64,000 bases of DNA from Prauserella_A sp040645195 (lineage in GTDB: Bacteria; Actinomycetota; Actinomycetes; Mycobacteriales; Pseudonocardiaceae), in contig NZ_JBEYXW010000024.1 in assembly GCF_040645195.1 (NCBI RefSeq), positions 1-64,000 of the forward strand, written 5' to 3'. Each line of letters starts with the position of its first letter. Positions within the stretch are counted from its first letter, which is position 1. The notes beneath the pieces are model-generated. The model was not told the origin of the DNA and did not search any database. It saw nothing but the letters and a program-made list of their open reading frames with translations. The position numbers were made by a program, and so were the translations under genes. This document shows positions 24,741 through 33,795 of the stretch, piece after piece.

Positions 24741-24773
24741 GAGGCCCCGGCATCGTGACGATGCCGGGGCCTC
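24741..24773 (+). terminator. Strong hairpin, displaced terminator of the peptidase gene
   Basis: A perfect 15-bp stem (GAGGCCCCGGCATCG / CGATGCCGGGGCCTC) with loop TGA stands 22 bp after the right copy of the peptidase gene end. No gene of its own ends here, so it is most simply the peptidase gene's original terminator moved away by the insertion. Confidence 0.8.
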
Positions 24774-24845
24774 GCTCTGTTCGGCGGCCAGAGATCTTGC
24801 AATGACCTGCCCATCGATGGAAACCTGTCCGAAGTGCCTCGGTTC

Positions 24846-25181
24846 ATGTCGACGACAACCGAAAGGACCCGTGTCCGCGCTGTGGGTGAAGTGGAGAAGT
24901 CCTCGACAGGTGACCAGTGTTCGCTCTGTCATGACACGGGCACCATGTCCTGGGAACAGCCGCTACCCGGCGGCCGCGAGTTGCGCACCATCGAGATGCC
25001 GTGTCCGAACGGCTGCGGTGGCCACTGGAAACACCCTGATGCCGAGCGTAGCCGCGTAGTGGAGCAGCCGGACGACCGGCCGGCGCGCGTCCGCGGCCTT
25101 GCTGACGAGTCGCAGGAGATCGGCGCCGACTTCATCAGCGCCGCACTGCGAAACTGGGGTTTCGGACCCCGCGAGAAGTAG
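24846..25181 (+). CDS. Small zinc-ribbon protein
   Basis: The 111-residue protein has a basic/acidic start (MSTTTERTRVRAVGEV) and a two-part ribbon, CSLCHDTG and CPNGCGGHW, about 26 residues apart, as in the DnaJ-type CxxCxGxG fold. The tail is acidic and ends ALRNWGFGPREK. The ribbon could bind one or two zinc ions and suggests a nucleic-acid or protein contact. Start may be ATG 24846 or GTG 24834. It lies just outside the small insertion, before a LuxR regulator on the same strand. I do not recognise the family. Confidence 0.55.
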   Translation: MSTTTERTRVRAVGEVEKSSTGDQCSLCHDTGTMSWEQPLPGGRELRTIEMPCPNGCGGHWKHPDAERSRVVEQPDDRPARVRGLADESQEIGADFISAALRNWGFGPREK

Positions 25182-25263
25182 CTCCCGACCGCCACAGGTC
25201 GAGTGTCCCTTATGGACTGACCTGCGCGCCACCTCGACCGCGACACGGCATATCCCGGAATAG

Positions 25264-26991
25264 GTGACGGAAACCTCGTCACGAGATCACCCTTCGGTGG
25301 TCTCCGTTGCACGACCACACCGAACCGGGACATCGCGGTGCAAGGTGGCAGGAACGGAGGACGATGCGTTGCTTCCCAACGGAAAGGGCCCGCCGACCGA
25401 CAGCACGTCGTCCTCGAACCAAGGGCTGTCCGCGCAGCTGCACCGGATCGCCGGCGCTCGCGACTGGGATGCACTGGAACAACTCTGTGACCGCTACTGG
25501 CTCGCACTGCCCGACCTCTGCGGCCCCGACCTCGTCACCGTGTTCGAGCAGATCCCGTCTGACGTGCTGCAATCCCGGCCGCGGCTGCTCGTCGCGTGGA
25601 TCTCGGCCTTCCACCTCAGCAAAGATACCGATTCGAAGACACGGCGCCCTTACCTGCGCGGACTGACCGACGTCGGGGAATGGATCGCGTCGTCGTTCGA
25701 CCCCGACACCGAGACCTCCGCCGCCACGCTCGCCGCGGTCGGCACGATTGTCCTGATCACCATACGTATGCGGGGCGACCTCGAAGGCGCCGAGCGGTAT
25801 GGACAACGACTCAGCGAACGGATGGCGCAACTGAACCCACGGCCCGCCGCCGAACCGATGGCCCGGCCAGGTTGGATCGCCTTCCAGCGCGGGCTGACCC
25901 GAACCCTGATGGCGGATTTCGGTCGCGCGGCCGAACAGTACCGGCAGGCCCACGAACTCGCCCGCAGCGAGCCCACCGTCTTCTTCGCCGGGCTCAACGG
26001 CGTCGCGAACCTGGCCATGATCTTCGCTCACCTCGGCCACCACACCGCCACCGAGCACTGGCTGGACACGATGCGCTCCTACCCACCCTCGACACCCAGC
26101 GTCGCCTTCCTCCTCACCGTCGGCGGCACCATCGCCGAAGGCTGGCAGGCACTCGACCGCTACGACCAGGCGGGCGTGCAGGCCGCACTGGAGATCACCG
26201 GCGACGGCAGCTTGTCCATCGAGGTCTGGCCCTTCGTCACTGCGCTGGCGGCAGCGCACGCCGTGCACGCGGGCCGCGCGGTGGAGTATCTCGACACTCT
26301 CCAACTCGTGCAGCTCAACCACGCCGGTGTGCACACCACCCAGGGGATGGGCCTGCGAGTGCTCCACCGGGCTCTCGCGGACCTGCTGATCGCCGCAGGC
26401 AAGCCCAACCACGCCCTCAAACTGATCAGCGAAGCCGGGCCTGATGCACATTGGCTCACCGTCCCGGCAGCGCGGCTACGCCTGCTCAACGGCGACTACG
26501 AGATCGCCCGCACGCTGGCGGCCCGCTTTCAAAGCCACTCGGCGACCGCGCATCGGGATCTGCTCCAGTTGTTGCTCATCAAGGCAGCCGCGGCACTTCA
26601 CATGGGCGAGGGCACCGAAGCGGCACGCGCGATGAACTCGGCAATGCGCCTGCGCTCGCCCGACGAGGTGCTCTCACTCACCACACTGCCGCCCGCGGAC
26701 CGGGCCGAGCTGTTCCGGATCGCCACGGTACCGCTGTCGGACCTCGCCGCCGAACGGCTGGCCGCCGCGCCACACGTCTTTCCCAGCAACGCCAAGCTGG
26801 TCGACCTCACCACCCGCGAGCGGGCTGTACTCGCCGAACTCGCCACCGGTGACACGGCCACACAGATCGCCAGAACCCTCGTGGTCTCCGTCAACACGGT
26901 GCGCACGCAGATCCAGAGCATCTACCGCAAACTCGGCGCATCCACCCGCGATGAGGCGATCATGCGCGCGAGCGAGCTCGGCATCCTGTAG
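25264..26991 (+). CDS. LuxR-type regulator with helical-repeat sensor, lacking an ATPase
   Basis: The 575-residue protein has an all-helical TPR/MalT-like body (about 60-500; for example AQLHRIAGARDWDALEQLC) and a C-terminal LuxR HTH (VDLTTRERAVLAELATGDTA, then VNTVRTQIQSIYRKLGAST). It is related to the C-terminal two thirds of MalT-type LAL regulators, but no P-loop is present, so it is not an ATP switch. The N-terminal 50 residues are unstructured, and a GTG at 25342 could be the real start. It is a single gene, convergent with ppx across a short gap, and its ligand is unknown. Confidence 0.75.
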   Translation: MTETSSRDHPSVVSVARPHRTGTSRCKVAGTEDDALLPNGKGPPTDSTSSSNQGLSAQLHRIAGARDWDALEQLCDRYWLALPDLCGPDLVTVFEQIPSDVLQSRPRLLVAWISAFHLSKDTDSKTRRPYLRGLTDVGEWIASSFDPDTETSAATLAAVGTIVLITIRMRGDLEGAERYGQRLSERMAQLNPRPAAEPMARPGWIAFQRGLTRTLMADFGRAAEQYRQAHELARSEPTVFFAGLNGVANLAMIFAHLGHHTATEHWLDTMRSYPPSTPSVAFLLTVGGTIAEGWQALDRYDQAGVQAALEITGDGSLSIEVWPFVTALAAAHAVHAGRAVEYLDTLQLVQLNHAGVHTTQGMGLRVLHRALADLLIAAGKPNHALKLISEAGPDAHWLTVPAARLRLLNGDYEIARTLAARFQSHSATAHRDLLQLLLIKAAAALHMGEGTEAARAMNSAMRLRSPDEVLSLTTLPPADRAELFRIATVPLSDLAAERLAAAPHVFPSNAKLVDLTTRERAVLAELATGDTATQIARTLVVSVNTVRTQIQSIYRKLGASTRDEAIMRASELGIL

Positions 26992-27000
26992 AAAGTCGCG

Positions 27001-27954
27001 TCACGCAAGAGAAAGAGCGATGCCGTCCAGGATGTCGTGCTCGCTGACCACGAGCTCCTGCGGGCCGCCACGCCGCGCGATCTCGCCGGCGAGCGTCTGC
27101 ACGATCAGCGCGCCACCCCCGATGACATCCACCCGCCCCGGGTGGATGACCGGGTTCGCCGCTCTGGTCGCGTGGTCCGCCGCGAGCAGGTCGCCCGCGA
27201 TGCGGTCGATGTCGGCGCGCGAGAGCGTGGACAGGTGCGTGCGTTCGGAGTCGTACTCGGGAAACCCCTGAGCCACGGCGGACAGCGTGGTCACAGTGCC
27301 TGCCACACCAATCCAGGTCTGCGCCTTCGACACGTCGACGGCGTCGAAGGCACTGGCGAGCACCTCCGTCGCGAACTGACGGCCCGCGCCGATCTCGTCC
27401 TGCGTCGGTGGATCGGACCGCAGCGTGCGCTCGGTGATCCGGACGCAGCCGATGTCCACCGACCGCGCCGCGAGCACCTCGGCATGCTGGCCGTCCCAGG
27501 TGCCCAGTACGAGCTCGGTCGAACCGCCGCCCACGTCGACCACGAGGAACGGACCGTCGTCGGGGTCCTGCTCACCGACCGCGCCGGTGAAGGACAGCGT
27601 TGCCTCCTCGGCGCCGGTGATCACCTCGGCCTCGACACCCAGCACCTCGCGGGTCATGGTGAAGAACTCGTCGCGATTGGTCGCATCACGCGTGGCGGAG
27701 GTTGCGACCATGCGCACCTTCTCGACCCCCTTGCGCCGTGCCGCAACCGTGTACGCCGCGAGTGCCTCGCGGGTACGCTCCAGCGCGGCCGGCGCCAGCC
27801 TGCCCGTCGCGTCCACACCCTCACCGAGCCGCACGACGCGCATCTCGCGATGCAGGTCGCGCAGGTCGACCGTGCCATCGTGGCGGTGGGTCAGCTCGGC
27901 GACGAGCAGGCGGATGGAGTTGGTACCACAGTCGATCGCGGCTACACGGGGCAT
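27001..27954 (-). CDS. ppx: Exopolyphosphatase / guanosine pentaphosphatase family protein
   Basis: The 317-residue protein has the actin-like ATPase signatures of Ppx/GppA: AIDCGTNSIRLLVAE at the start, VDVGGGSTELVLG near 140, and IGGGALIVQTL near 280. It degrades polyphosphate from the end or hydrolyses pppGpp. It is the short two-domain form without the HD domain, as in mycobacterial Ppx1. ATG 27954 lies 8 bp after AGGGTGG; a GTG three codons upstream is possible. It follows the lytic transglycosylase gene on the same strand with only 10 bp between, so both may be cotranscribed. Confidence 0.88.
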   Translation of the reverse strand: MPRVAAIDCGTNSIRLLVAELTHRHDGTVDLRDLHREMRVVRLGEGVDATGRLAPAALERTREALAAYTVAARRKGVEKVRMVATSATRDATNRDEFFTMTREVLGVEAEVITGAEEATLSFTGAVGEQDPDDGPFLVVDVGGGSTELVLGTWDGQHAEVLAARSVDIGCVRITERTLRSDPPTQDEIGAGRQFATEVLASAFDAVDVSKAQTWIGVAGTVTTLSAVAQGFPEYDSERTHLSTLSRADIDRIAGDLLAADHATRAANPVIHPGRVDVIGGGALIVQTLAGEIARRGGPQELVVSEHDILDGIALSLA

Positions 27955-27964
27955 GCCAGCCACC

Positions 27965-29194
27965 CTAGCCGGTCGTTGTCGTCGTCTCCGGCGTCGTCGT
28001 CGGGGTGGTCGTACAGCCCGGCAACGCCGTCATGTCCGCCAGCGTCTCCGCCGACCTCTCCGTCGTGGTCGGAGTCGTGGTCTCCGTCTCGCACGACGGG
28101 TCGGTGGTGGTCGTCGTCGGCGGTGTTGTCGTTGTGGGCGAGTTGCTGTCCGGGGGCAGCGTCGTCGTCGGCGAGGCCGGGTCCGACGGCGATGTGGTGG
28201 TGGTCGGGGATCCGGGCGAGGTCTCGCCCGGCAGCTGCGATCCGGGCTGCTGCGACTCCGGCTGCGACGTGGAAGGCCGGGTCGGGCTCGGCCGATGGCT
28301 CGTCGGAGGCACTGTGGTGTTCGGTGCGGCGGGCTGGGCTGCGGCGGCGGGCGCTTGCGCGGCCACGACCGGAGGCACGCCCAGCGGAACGTTGCTGTCC
28401 GGCGAAGGCCGCACACCTCCGCGGTAGGCCTCGGCCCACTGGATGACGGTTTCGACGTAGCTCTGGGAGTTGTTGTAGCGGAAGAGCGCAGCGCGCAGCT
28501 GGTCGTCCTGCGCCAGGTCCAGACCGCCCGAGCAGAGGTAGCGCGCGCTCGCGACGGTGGCGTCGTAGATGTTGTGCGGGTCCCGCACGCCGTCGCCGTT
28601 GCCGTCGGAGCCATAGCGCGCCCACGTGCCAGGAATGAACTGCGTCGGCCCCACCGCGCGGTCCCACTCCGTGTCGCCGTCGTAGCGGCCATCGTCGGTG
28701 TCGCGGATCGCCGCGACCGGCCCCACACCGTTGAGCACCGGCCCGAGGATCGGCTCCAGCGTGTTGCCGTCGGCGTCGACATACCCACCGCGAGCGTGGT
28801 TGGACTCGATACGCCCGATGCTCGCGATCAGCGCCCAGTCGATGTTGCAGCCGGGGAACTCCGCGCCGACCATGCGTGCGGCCTTGCGGTAGGCCTCGAG
28901 CGCGGTGCTGGGAATTCCGTGCGTGCCAGTCGAGGGCAGGTCGTAGGTGGCGAGGCTCTGGGGATTCGGCTGCTCGGGCAGGCTCCCGTCGACGGACGTG
29001 AAGCCCTGGCCCGGCGCGTATCCGCCGTCCGGCGCGAGATGGCCGGGGAACTCTGCCGCGGTGGGGTTCCCCCAGTTCGAGGCCGTATCGCTGACGGCCG
29101 CGACCGGCAACATCGCGAGCGTGCCACCCAGCGTGGCCACGCAGACCTTATGCCGTAAGCCGAACCGGCGGACGACACCGGATCTCCGGGTCAT
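27965..29194 (-). CDS. Secreted lytic transglycosylase with Thr/Pro-rich tail
   Basis: The 409-residue protein starts with a signal anchor (RFGLRHKVCVATLGGTLAML). A goose-lysozyme-like domain follows (about 95-260) with IGRIESNHARGGY holding the catalytic Glu, then VGPTQFIPGTWARYG and NIYDATVASARYLC. The last 140 residues are almost entirely Thr, Pro and Ser, with runs such as TTTTPPTTTTTDP, typical of wall-spanning linkers. It would cut glycan strands to 1,6-anhydro ends. ATG 29194 is favoured. The gene at 33796 encodes a paralogue of the catalytic domain without the tail. Confidence 0.87.
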   Translation of the reverse strand: MTRRSGVVRRFGLRHKVCVATLGGTLAMLPVAAVSDTASNWGNPTAAEFPGHLAPDGGYAPGQGFTSVDGSLPEQPNPQSLATYDLPSTGTHGIPSTALEAYRKAARMVGAEFPGCNIDWALIASIGRIESNHARGGYVDADGNTLEPILGPVLNGVGPVAAIRDTDDGRYDGDTEWDRAVGPTQFIPGTWARYGSDGNGDGVRDPHNIYDATVASARYLCSGGLDLAQDDQLRAALFRYNNSQSYVETVIQWAEAYRGGVRPSPDSNVPLGVPPVVAAQAPAAAAQPAAPNTTVPPTSHRPSPTRPSTSQPESQQPGSQLPGETSPGSPTTTTSPSDPASPTTTLPPDSNSPTTTTPPTTTTTDPSCETETTTPTTTERSAETLADMTALPGCTTTPTTTPETTTTTG

Positions 29195-29323
29195 GCCCAC
29201 GCCTGGCCCCCTCCTGTGCGTGCTACTCGGATGTGGCTGCCGCCCACGTCGCACAGACTGCCGGAAGGCACCTTCGGATTCACCCCAACCCGGCAATTTC
29301 CCAGCCGGATTGCTCCACTTGCA

Positions 29324-29827
29324 CTAACGGGTTGCGCATTCCCCGGATGGCCAGCCTTCGGCCCGCAGCAGCGCGAGTGTCTCGTCGCCGAACGGGTTCA
29401 CACCAGGACCACACGCCAAGGTGTGGGCCAGATGGACGTGCAGGCACTTGACCCTGCCCGGCATGCCGCCCGCGGTCACCTGATGGCCGAGCGGTTCGAT
29501 CGCGTCACGCTGCGCCAGGTACGACTCGTGCGCGGCCTGGTAGGCCGCGGCCAGGTCCGTATCGGTTGTCAGCCGCTCGGTCATCTCGCGCATGACCCCG
29601 GCCGCCTCCAGCTTGCCGACGAGCGAGGTGAGGGTGGGGCAGGTCAGGTAGTACAGCGTCGGGAACGGCGTGCCGTCCTCCAGTCGTGGACTGGTCTGCA
29701 CAACGCTGGGATGCCCGCTCGGGCAGCGGGCGGCGACCGACCGCAGCGCACGTGGGGCCCTGCCCAGCTGCGCGGCGATGATCTCCCGATCAGCTGCGGT
29801 CACGGGTTCGAAATCGGTGCTATTCAC
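29324..29827 (-). CDS. DUF501 family protein
   Basis: The 167-residue protein matches the conserved actinobacterial DUF501 family: LGRAPRALRSVAARCPSGHP at the start, PTLYYLTCPTLTSLVGKLE, and CLHVHLAHTLACGPGVNPFG near the end, with conserved Cys and His. Function is unknown; the family almost always sits between ftsB and ppx downstream of enolase, as here. Its start overlaps the end of the ftsB-like gene by 8 bp, so it is probably translationally coupled. The gap to the next gene on the same strand is about 130 bp. Confidence 0.88.
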   Translation of the reverse strand: MNSTDFEPVTAADREIIAAQLGRAPRALRSVAARCPSGHPSVVQTSPRLEDGTPFPTLYYLTCPTLTSLVGKLEAAGVMREMTERLTTDTDLAAAYQAAHESYLAQRDAIEPLGHQVTAGGMPGRVKCLHVHLAHTLACGPGVNPFGDETLALLRAEGWPSGECATR

Positions 29828-30347
29828 CCTTGCTCACGCTTTCCCACAACATGTCGTACCAGGTGTCGCCCGCCGACTGCGCCCGCTCGCCCTGCGCCGG
29901 CTGCTCGGCCGCGGCCTTGTCCTCCGGCAGCTGAACCATGTACGGCGTCTCGCCTGGCATCACGTACCGCAGCCTGCGCCGCGCTTCGGCCTCGACCTGG
30001 GCTGGGTCGCTGAGCTCGGCCTTGCGCTGCTCCAGCTGGGCAACCTCGTCCTCCAGCTGCGCCTGGCGTGCCTCCTGCTCGGCGACGTCGGCCCGCTGGG
30101 ACAGGTAGGTGCGCAGCGGCACAGCGAGTGTGAACGCCAGCGCGCAGACGACGATGGCGACGAGCGCTGCCCGGCGCGTGGTGGACATCGCGAACACCTT
30201 CGCGGCGCCGGACGCCCGTTTCGCGGTGAGCCCGCGACGCAGCCGCGACCTGCGCTCGTCCCGGCGGGCGCGCTGCGGACGGCGGGGGGACGAGCTCTGC
30301 GCTCGCCCCCCGCCCCGCCTGCTGCGCGCTCTGCCCCGCTCGGCCAC
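29820..30347 (-). CDS. FtsB/DivIC-type septum formation protein
   Basis: The 175-residue protein has a basic cytoplasmic start rich in Arg, Gly and Ser, and one membrane helix (AALVAIVVCALAFTLAV, about residue 60). A coiled coil follows (RADVAEQEARQAQLEDEVAQ) with the family segment RRLRYVMPGETPYMV. It belongs to the divisome bridge that recruits FtsW/FtsI through FtsQ and FtsL. GTG 30347 lies eight bases after the enolase stop; longer in-frame extensions run into the enolase gene and look like antisense. It is the middle gene of the eno-ftsB-DUF501 operon. Confidence 0.85.
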   Translation of the reverse strand: MAERGRARSRRGGGRAQSSSPRRPQRARRDERRSRLRRGLTAKRASGAAKVFAMSTTRRAALVAIVVCALAFTLAVPLRTYLSQRADVAEQEARQAQLEDEVAQLEQRKAELSDPAQVEAEARRRLRYVMPGETPYMVQLPEDKAAAEQPAQGERAQSAGDTWYDMLWESVSKGE

Positions 30348-30354
30348 CGGGAGA

Positions 30355-31641
30355 TCAGCTCTCCGGGGAGAATCTCGGGAAGGCCAGGTCGCCGGCGTAC
30401 CGCGCGGCATCGCCGAGGGTCTCCTCGATCCGCAGGAGCTGGTTGTACTTGGCGACCCGCTCGCTACGCGCCGGGGCACCGGTCTTGATCTGGCCGGCAC
30501 CGGTCGCGACCGCGAGGTCGGCGATGGTGGTGTCCTCGGTCTCGCCAGAGCGGTGGCTCATCATGCACTTGTAGCCGTACGACGTGGCGAGCGTGACCGC
30601 GTCCAGCGTCTCGGAGAGCGTGCCGATCTGGTTGACCTTCACCAGCAGCGCGTTCGCGGCGCGGCGGGTGATGCCCTCCTCCAGCCTGTCGGGATTGGTG
30701 ACGAACAGGTCGTCACCGACCAGCTGGACGCGCTCACCGAGCTCGGCGGTCAGCCGCACCCAGCCGTCCCAGTCGTCCTCCGCCAGCGGGTCCTCGATGG
30801 ACACCAGCGGGTAGGCGTCGACCAGCTCGGTGTAGTACGCGGTGAGCTGCTCGGCACTGCGCTTGGTGCCTTCGAACGTGTAGGCGCCGTCGGCGAAGAA
30901 CTCGGTGGCCGCCACGTCGAGCGCGAGCGCGATGTCGCGACCCGGCCGGTAGCCGGCCTTCTCGATGGCGGTGAGGATGATGTCCAGTGCTTCCCGGTTG
31001 TTCTGCAGGCTCGGCGCGAACCCGCCCTCGTCGCCGAGGCCCGTGGACAGGCCACGGCCCTTGAGCACCGCCTTCAGCGAGTGGTACACCTCCGTGCCCC
31101 ACCGCAGCGCCTCACGGAACGACTCGGCCCCGATCGGGGCGATCATGAACTCCTGGATGTCGACGTCGGTGTCGGCGTGCGCGCCACCGTTCAGGATGTT
31201 CAGCATCGGCACGGGCAGCACGTGCGCGTTGGGCCCGCCGAGGTAGCGGAAGAGCTCCAGCTCGGCGGAGTCGGCCGCGGCCTTCGCGACGGCGAGCGAC
31301 ACACCGAGGATGGCGTTGGCACCCAGCCGCGACTTGTCGGGCGTGCCGTCGAGATCCAGCAGCTTCTGGTCGACGATGCGCTGGTCCACCGCATCGACGC
31401 CGACCAGGTCCGGCCCGATCTCGTCGAGAACGGCCGCGACCGCGCGCTCAACACCCTTGCCGCCGTAGCGGTTGGCATCGCCATCACGCAGTTCCACAGC
31501 CTCGTGCTCGCCGGTCGACGCGCCCGACGGGACAGCGGCCCGCGCCAGCGTGCCGTCGTCAAGGGCCACCTCCACCTCGACGGTCGGGTTGCCGCGAGAG
31601 TCCAGAATCTCGCGCGCGCCTACCTGCTCGATAACCGCCAC
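30355..31641 (-). CDS. eno: Enolase
   Basis: The 428-residue enzyme converts 2-phosphoglycerate to phosphoenolpyruvate. Family segments are complete: VGAREILDSRGNPTVEVEV at the start, GAHADTDVDIQEFMI, GDEGGFAPSL, SIEDPLAEDDWDGW, and LVKVNQIGTLSE with the catalytic lysine, then SHRSGETEDTTIADLAV. The length equals the usual bacterial size. GTG 31641 follows GAGGAG. It is the first gene of the operon with ftsB and DUF501. Confidence 0.97.
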   Translation of the reverse strand: MAVIEQVGAREILDSRGNPTVEVEVALDDGTLARAAVPSGASTGEHEAVELRDGDANRYGGKGVERAVAAVLDEIGPDLVGVDAVDQRIVDQKLLDLDGTPDKSRLGANAILGVSLAVAKAAADSAELELFRYLGGPNAHVLPVPMLNILNGGAHADTDVDIQEFMIAPIGAESFREALRWGTEVYHSLKAVLKGRGLSTGLGDEGGFAPSLQNNREALDIILTAIEKAGYRPGRDIALALDVAATEFFADGAYTFEGTKRSAEQLTAYYTELVDAYPLVSIEDPLAEDDWDGWVRLTAELGERVQLVGDDLFVTNPDRLEEGITRRAANALLVKVNQIGTLSETLDAVTLATSYGYKCMMSHRSGETEDTTIADLAVATGAGQIKTGAPARSERVAKYNQLLRIEETLGDAARYAGDLAFPRFSPES

Positions 31642-31746
31642 GCCTTGCTCCTCACCCGGTTGTGCCAGAGACGACGGCACCCAGCGTAGTCGCTGGCCAT
31701 GATCACCCGTAGGAGGCGCGCTTCTGGAGAGTGACCAACAACAGAA

Positions 31747-32205
31747 CTAGTGACCGTCCTGCCGGATTTCCTGCCAGCCCGCTGGTAGCTCGACGGTGTC
31801 GGACACCCACTGCCAGAACGCCCAGCTGTTGCCGCCGACGTCCTGGACGGTGAACACGCGCGCACCGTAGGGCTGGTCCTGCGGCCTGGTCACCTCGACC
31901 GCATCGTCGACCGCCGCGCACACCCGCTCGAACTGGGCGTCCACGTCGTCGACATAGACGACGTTGAGCTGGCCGACCGGACCGTCGACCCCCTTGGCCT
32001 CCCAGTAGTCGGCCCCGACGCCCGTCAGCTGGATCTCGCTGCCGCCCGCGACCACGGTGGCCTGGAAGACCTCCCCGGCCGCGTCGACGTAACGCACCTT
32101 CTCGGCGAAGCCGAACACACGCGTCAACCACTCCAGTGCCTCGGTGGCGTCGGTGTAGTACAGGTACGGCGCGAGGCCGAGATAGCTCGGGACTTCGTCG
32201 CTCAT
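31747..32205 (-). CDS. VOC-superfamily (glyoxalase/PhnB-like) protein
   Basis: The 152-residue protein has two beta-alpha-beta-beta-beta units: LAPYLYYTDATEALEWL, GEVFQATVVAGGSEIQL, then VYVDDVDAQFERVCAA and VFTVQDVGGNSWAFWQ. The last segment is a glyoxalase-like metal/substrate strand. Members include thiol-transferases, resistance proteins and epimerases, so the function cannot be given. ATG 32205 is preceded by no ribosome site and ATG 32220 is an alternative. It is separated from the following frameshifted gene by 40 bp. Confidence 0.8.
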   Translation of the reverse strand: MSDEVPSYLGLAPYLYYTDATEALEWLTRVFGFAEKVRYVDAAGEVFQATVVAGGSEIQLTGVGADYWEAKGVDGPVGQLNVVYVDDVDAQFERVCAAVDDAVEVTRPQDQPYGARVFTVQDVGGNSWAFWQWVSDTVELPAGWQEIRQDGH

Positions 32206-32245
32206 GGCGGGAGAGTCCATCACACGACGGCCCGGCCTGGCCCGC

Positions 32246-33273
32246 TCACCCCGCTGCCGGCGGCTCGCCGCAGGTGTTCTCGTCAGGGATCGGCAGGGTG
32301 TGGTCGAAGTACTCGGGCGGGCGCTTGCCGCTGTACGCCCCGTCGGACCGCCGGTCGCTGTAGGCAGGCGCGAGCAGGCCGTCGTGCATGGAGCTGCACG
32401 CCATCGAATACAGGAACACCTCACCGTTCTCGATCCGATAGCCGAGATCCTCCGCGTACCAACCATCCCCGCCAGCAAGAGGTAGGAGAGGTCTGCCCGG
32501 ACCATCGCGACGAGATCGAGCGGTGTCTCCACCCGTGAGGGATCGTCCACGGCGAAGGCGTAGGCGAACACGTAGTTCGTCCGGATCCGCAGCTCTCCCG
32601 GGCCTTCCGCCTCGGCAACCATCTCGCCCCGGACCCGCGGTTCGGCGTCGAGCAGCCGGAAGCCGGGCGCGAGCCGGGTCGCGATCGTGACCGGCCACTC
32701 CTTGGCGGCGAAATCGTCATGACGGAACTCGCGCTCGTTCTCGGCGAGCATTGCCAGGTACGGCCCGTCGTCCCCGGCGAGCATGCGCGGGTCGAGCCGC
32801 GAGGCGACGAGGAGGTTCTTGACGTCCGCGAACGCCGCGGCCACCTCCTCGGCGCTGAAATCGCCGACCGGCGTGGCCTTCGGCGGCACGATGGCGGCTG
32901 CTCCGGCGGCCCAGTCGTGTGCCGGCGTCTTCGCAAACGGCTGGTTCAGATCGACGGGATCGGCTACCGGCCGGTCCGCATAGGTGCCGATAGGCTGGTC
33001 GTCCCTGGCTAGCCCGATGGCGTAGATGCCGCCTGCCGCGACGCCGAGCACCACCACGACCAGCCCGAGCGTGCGCAGGTGCCGCGACCGCTTCTTCGGT
33101 TGCCTGCCCCAGATCTGGACCTGCCTGCGACGGGCCTTCCGTGCCTCGCGGCGCGCGCGGCGCTCGGCCCGCTTGTTTCACGCGGGGTCGCGTAGATCGG
33201 GATGGTCGAACAGGTCGGGGTCCACCGAGGCCTCCATACGAGTGATGACGATCTCGGCAATGATCGGAGGCAC
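32246..33273 (-). pseudogene. Membrane-anchored hypothetical protein, interrupted by a stop and a frameshift
   Basis: From GTG 33273 the frame reads PPIIAEIVITRMEASVDPDL and meets TGA at 33178-33180. The same frame then reopens as a basic stretch (KRAERRARREARKARRRQ) and one membrane helix (LGLVVVVLGVAAGGIYAIGL). An extracellular domain follows (HDWAAGAAAIVPPKATPV, FAAKEWPVTIATRLAPGFR). Near 32467-32470, a run of four C on the plus strand, the frame shifts. One added G on the coding strand restores GDGWYAEDLGYRIENGEVF and a proper stop at 32246. I do not recognise the family. As with the DUF6119 gene, sequencing error at a homopolymer would explain the shift; the in-frame TGA would need a separate cause. 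Confidence 0.6.
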
Positions 33274-33371
33274 CCATAGCCGGCGTTAGCGCGAGTCGGC
33301 GATCAAGACCAATTCGCAACCTTGGCAGGGGTCGAGAAACCCGCTGCCCCCGGGGTAACGTCGAGAGAATC

Positions 33372-33776
33372 ATGGTCGACGAGAAGCCAACACCGGAGCT
33401 CACGGGCGAAGCGCGGTTCGAGGCCTTCCGTCAGGCAGAGGCGCTCGTACAGCGGCGGCGCCCGCTCGATGCGCTGAAGGCACTGGAACCGGTGCTGGAC
33501 GCGGAACCGAACAAGCCGAGTGTGCAGTTGCTCGCCGGCCGCGCCTACTTCCATTCCGCCCAGCTCAACCGTGCCGAGCGTGCGCTGACCCGCGTCGTCG
33601 AGCTGGACCCATCGGATCACTACGCCCGGTTCGTACTTGGCAGAACACTGCAGCGCCTCGGCCGACTGGTCGAGGCGCTCGCACAGTTGCGGATGGCCTC
33701 GGCGATGAACCCGGTCCCGGAGTACCAGGACGCCATCGGCGAGGTCACAGCACGCCTGGCGCTCGGTAACACCTAG
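33372..33776 (+). CDS. Small tetratricopeptide-repeat protein
   Basis: The 134-residue protein is built of about three TPR units: FRQAEALVQRRRPLDALKAL, LLAGRAYFHSAQLNRAERAL, and ARFVLGRTLQRLGRLVEALA. It should be a soluble adaptor. ATG 33372 begins it. Homologous small TPR proteins are widespread and conserved in actinomycetes with no assigned role. It converges on the transglycosylase gene with a 19-bp gap that holds a tiny CCCC/GGGG hairpin. Confidence 0.8.
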   Translation: MVDEKPTPELTGEARFEAFRQAEALVQRRRPLDALKALEPVLDAEPNKPSVQLLAGRAYFHSAQLNRAERALTRVVELDPSDHYARFVLGRTLQRLGRLVEALAQLRMASAMNPVPEYQDAIGEVTARLALGNT

Positions 33777-33795
33777 ATGTTCCCCCAGCTTGGGG

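Noticed and set aside
27965..28400. Tandem Thr/Pro/Ser coding repeats as a minisatellite
   Set aside because: The region is the low-complexity tail of the transglycosylase; repeat units are irregular and follow codon use, not a DNA unit.
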